NCBI GenBank assembly: GCA_044238735.1
Contig: JBIICS010000069.1
Location: forward strand, 1 to 15,009
From: JBIICS01 sp044238735
Lineage (GTDB): Bacteria; Bacteroidota; Bacteroidia; UBA4408
Direction of reading: 5' to 3'
Length of the DNA stretch: 15,009 nt
Under the pieces are notes generated by a model that was not told the origin of the DNA, did not search any database, and saw nothing but the letters and a program-made list of their open reading frames with translations. Position numbers and translations under genes: made by a program. This document shows positions 14,652-15,009 of the stretch, piece after piece. Each line of letters begins with the position of its first letter. The first letter of the stretch is position 1.

Positions 14652-15009
14652 AAACTCAAAACCATCCTCCACGTTCTCTCGTCCTAACCCGAAATCTAAA
14701 ACACAATTTTTTTTACTCCCTACCGGCCTTCTAAAAATGCCCGTAACTTTTGAGTGTGCTTTTTTCGGGCGGGCCCTGGTAAGCGTTACAGGCGGCCCGG
14801 CAGGGTTAAGGAAAGAATTGCGTTGAACAACAAATGAGCCCTAGTAACGCGTGCAAAAAAGCATACGTAAAAAGTAGGGCATTTTTAGTGAGCCTTGATT
14901 TTTTTGTTTACTTTTTGCATCAAGGCAAAAAGTAAATCGGGGCTTGGGGCAGAAGCCCCAAGGACGAAATGAGTTTAAAATTATTATCAAAAAACTCAAA
15001 ACTCAAAAC
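14652..15009. repeat. ~358-bp structured repeat module, copy B (reaches window edge)
   Basis: Same elements as copy A: 35-bp inverted repeat arms at 14731-14765 and 14855-14888, GC hairpin at 14770-14799, the interleaved stems shifted by 585 bp, and the final hairpin, here extended to a perfect CTTGGGGC / GCCCCAAG. Differences from copy A cluster in the first 80 bp and near the indel; the interleaved stems are unchanged. The repeat may continue beyond the window. Confidence 0.9.

Noticed and set aside
14611..14826. Short open frame on the plus strand in repeat copy B
   Set aside because: It starts in the double-hairpin element and runs through the structured repeat; the indel between copies breaks it in copy A.

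Overview
The window looks like a chromosomal segment of a low-GC member of the Bacteroidota. The evidence is: secreted proteins whose signal peptides end in 'KAQ'; a type IX secretion (T9SS) type A sorting tail on one of them; start codons without Shine-Dalgarno sequences; a MurA with Asp in place of the usual catalytic Cys; and one candidate TTG/TAnnTTTG-type promoter. I cannot place it below phylum. There is no rRNA, tRNA, CRISPR array, phage gene or transposase.

Layout. 1-331 holds two copies of a ~92-bp double-hairpin repeat and no gene. 332-1639 is murA (peptidoglycan precursor synthesis). 1777-3129 encodes a secreted propeller-like T9SS cargo protein. These converge on a leftward unit, 5782 to 3176: ruvC (Holliday junction resolvase), a 96-bp tandem repeat array that stays open as a 245-codon frame, then folC (folate synthesis). 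Rightward from 5803 is a tightly overlapping trio: a flippase-like membrane protein, a membrane glycosyltransferase and an OppC/DppC-type peptide ABC permease, joined by ATGA and TAATG overlaps. 9193-11723 is a two-gene unit, an unknown exported protein followed by uvrC (nucleotide excision repair). 11724-12206 is a gene-free stretch crowded with palindromic repeat remnants. 12207-14018 encodes a fused double-ATPase subunit (OppD-OppF type), the natural partner of the permease at 7823. From 14019 to the end there is no credible gene. That stretch holds two ~358-bp copies of an elaborately structured repeat, alternating with the same ~92-bp element seen at the left edge.

The genes are mostly housekeeping: cell wall, folate, DNA recombination and repair, peptide uptake. 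The unusual content is the non-coding repeats. At least four structured families are present: the CGTCAT...ATGACG element, the 96-bp array, the 124-bp palindromic composite, and the 358-bp module with a 35-bp inverted repeat and pseudoknot-like topology. I found no gene cluster that looks like a new defence or metabolic system. The best candidates for something undescribed are the structured repeat module at 14066-14424 / 14652-15009 and the in-frame array between ruvC and folC.
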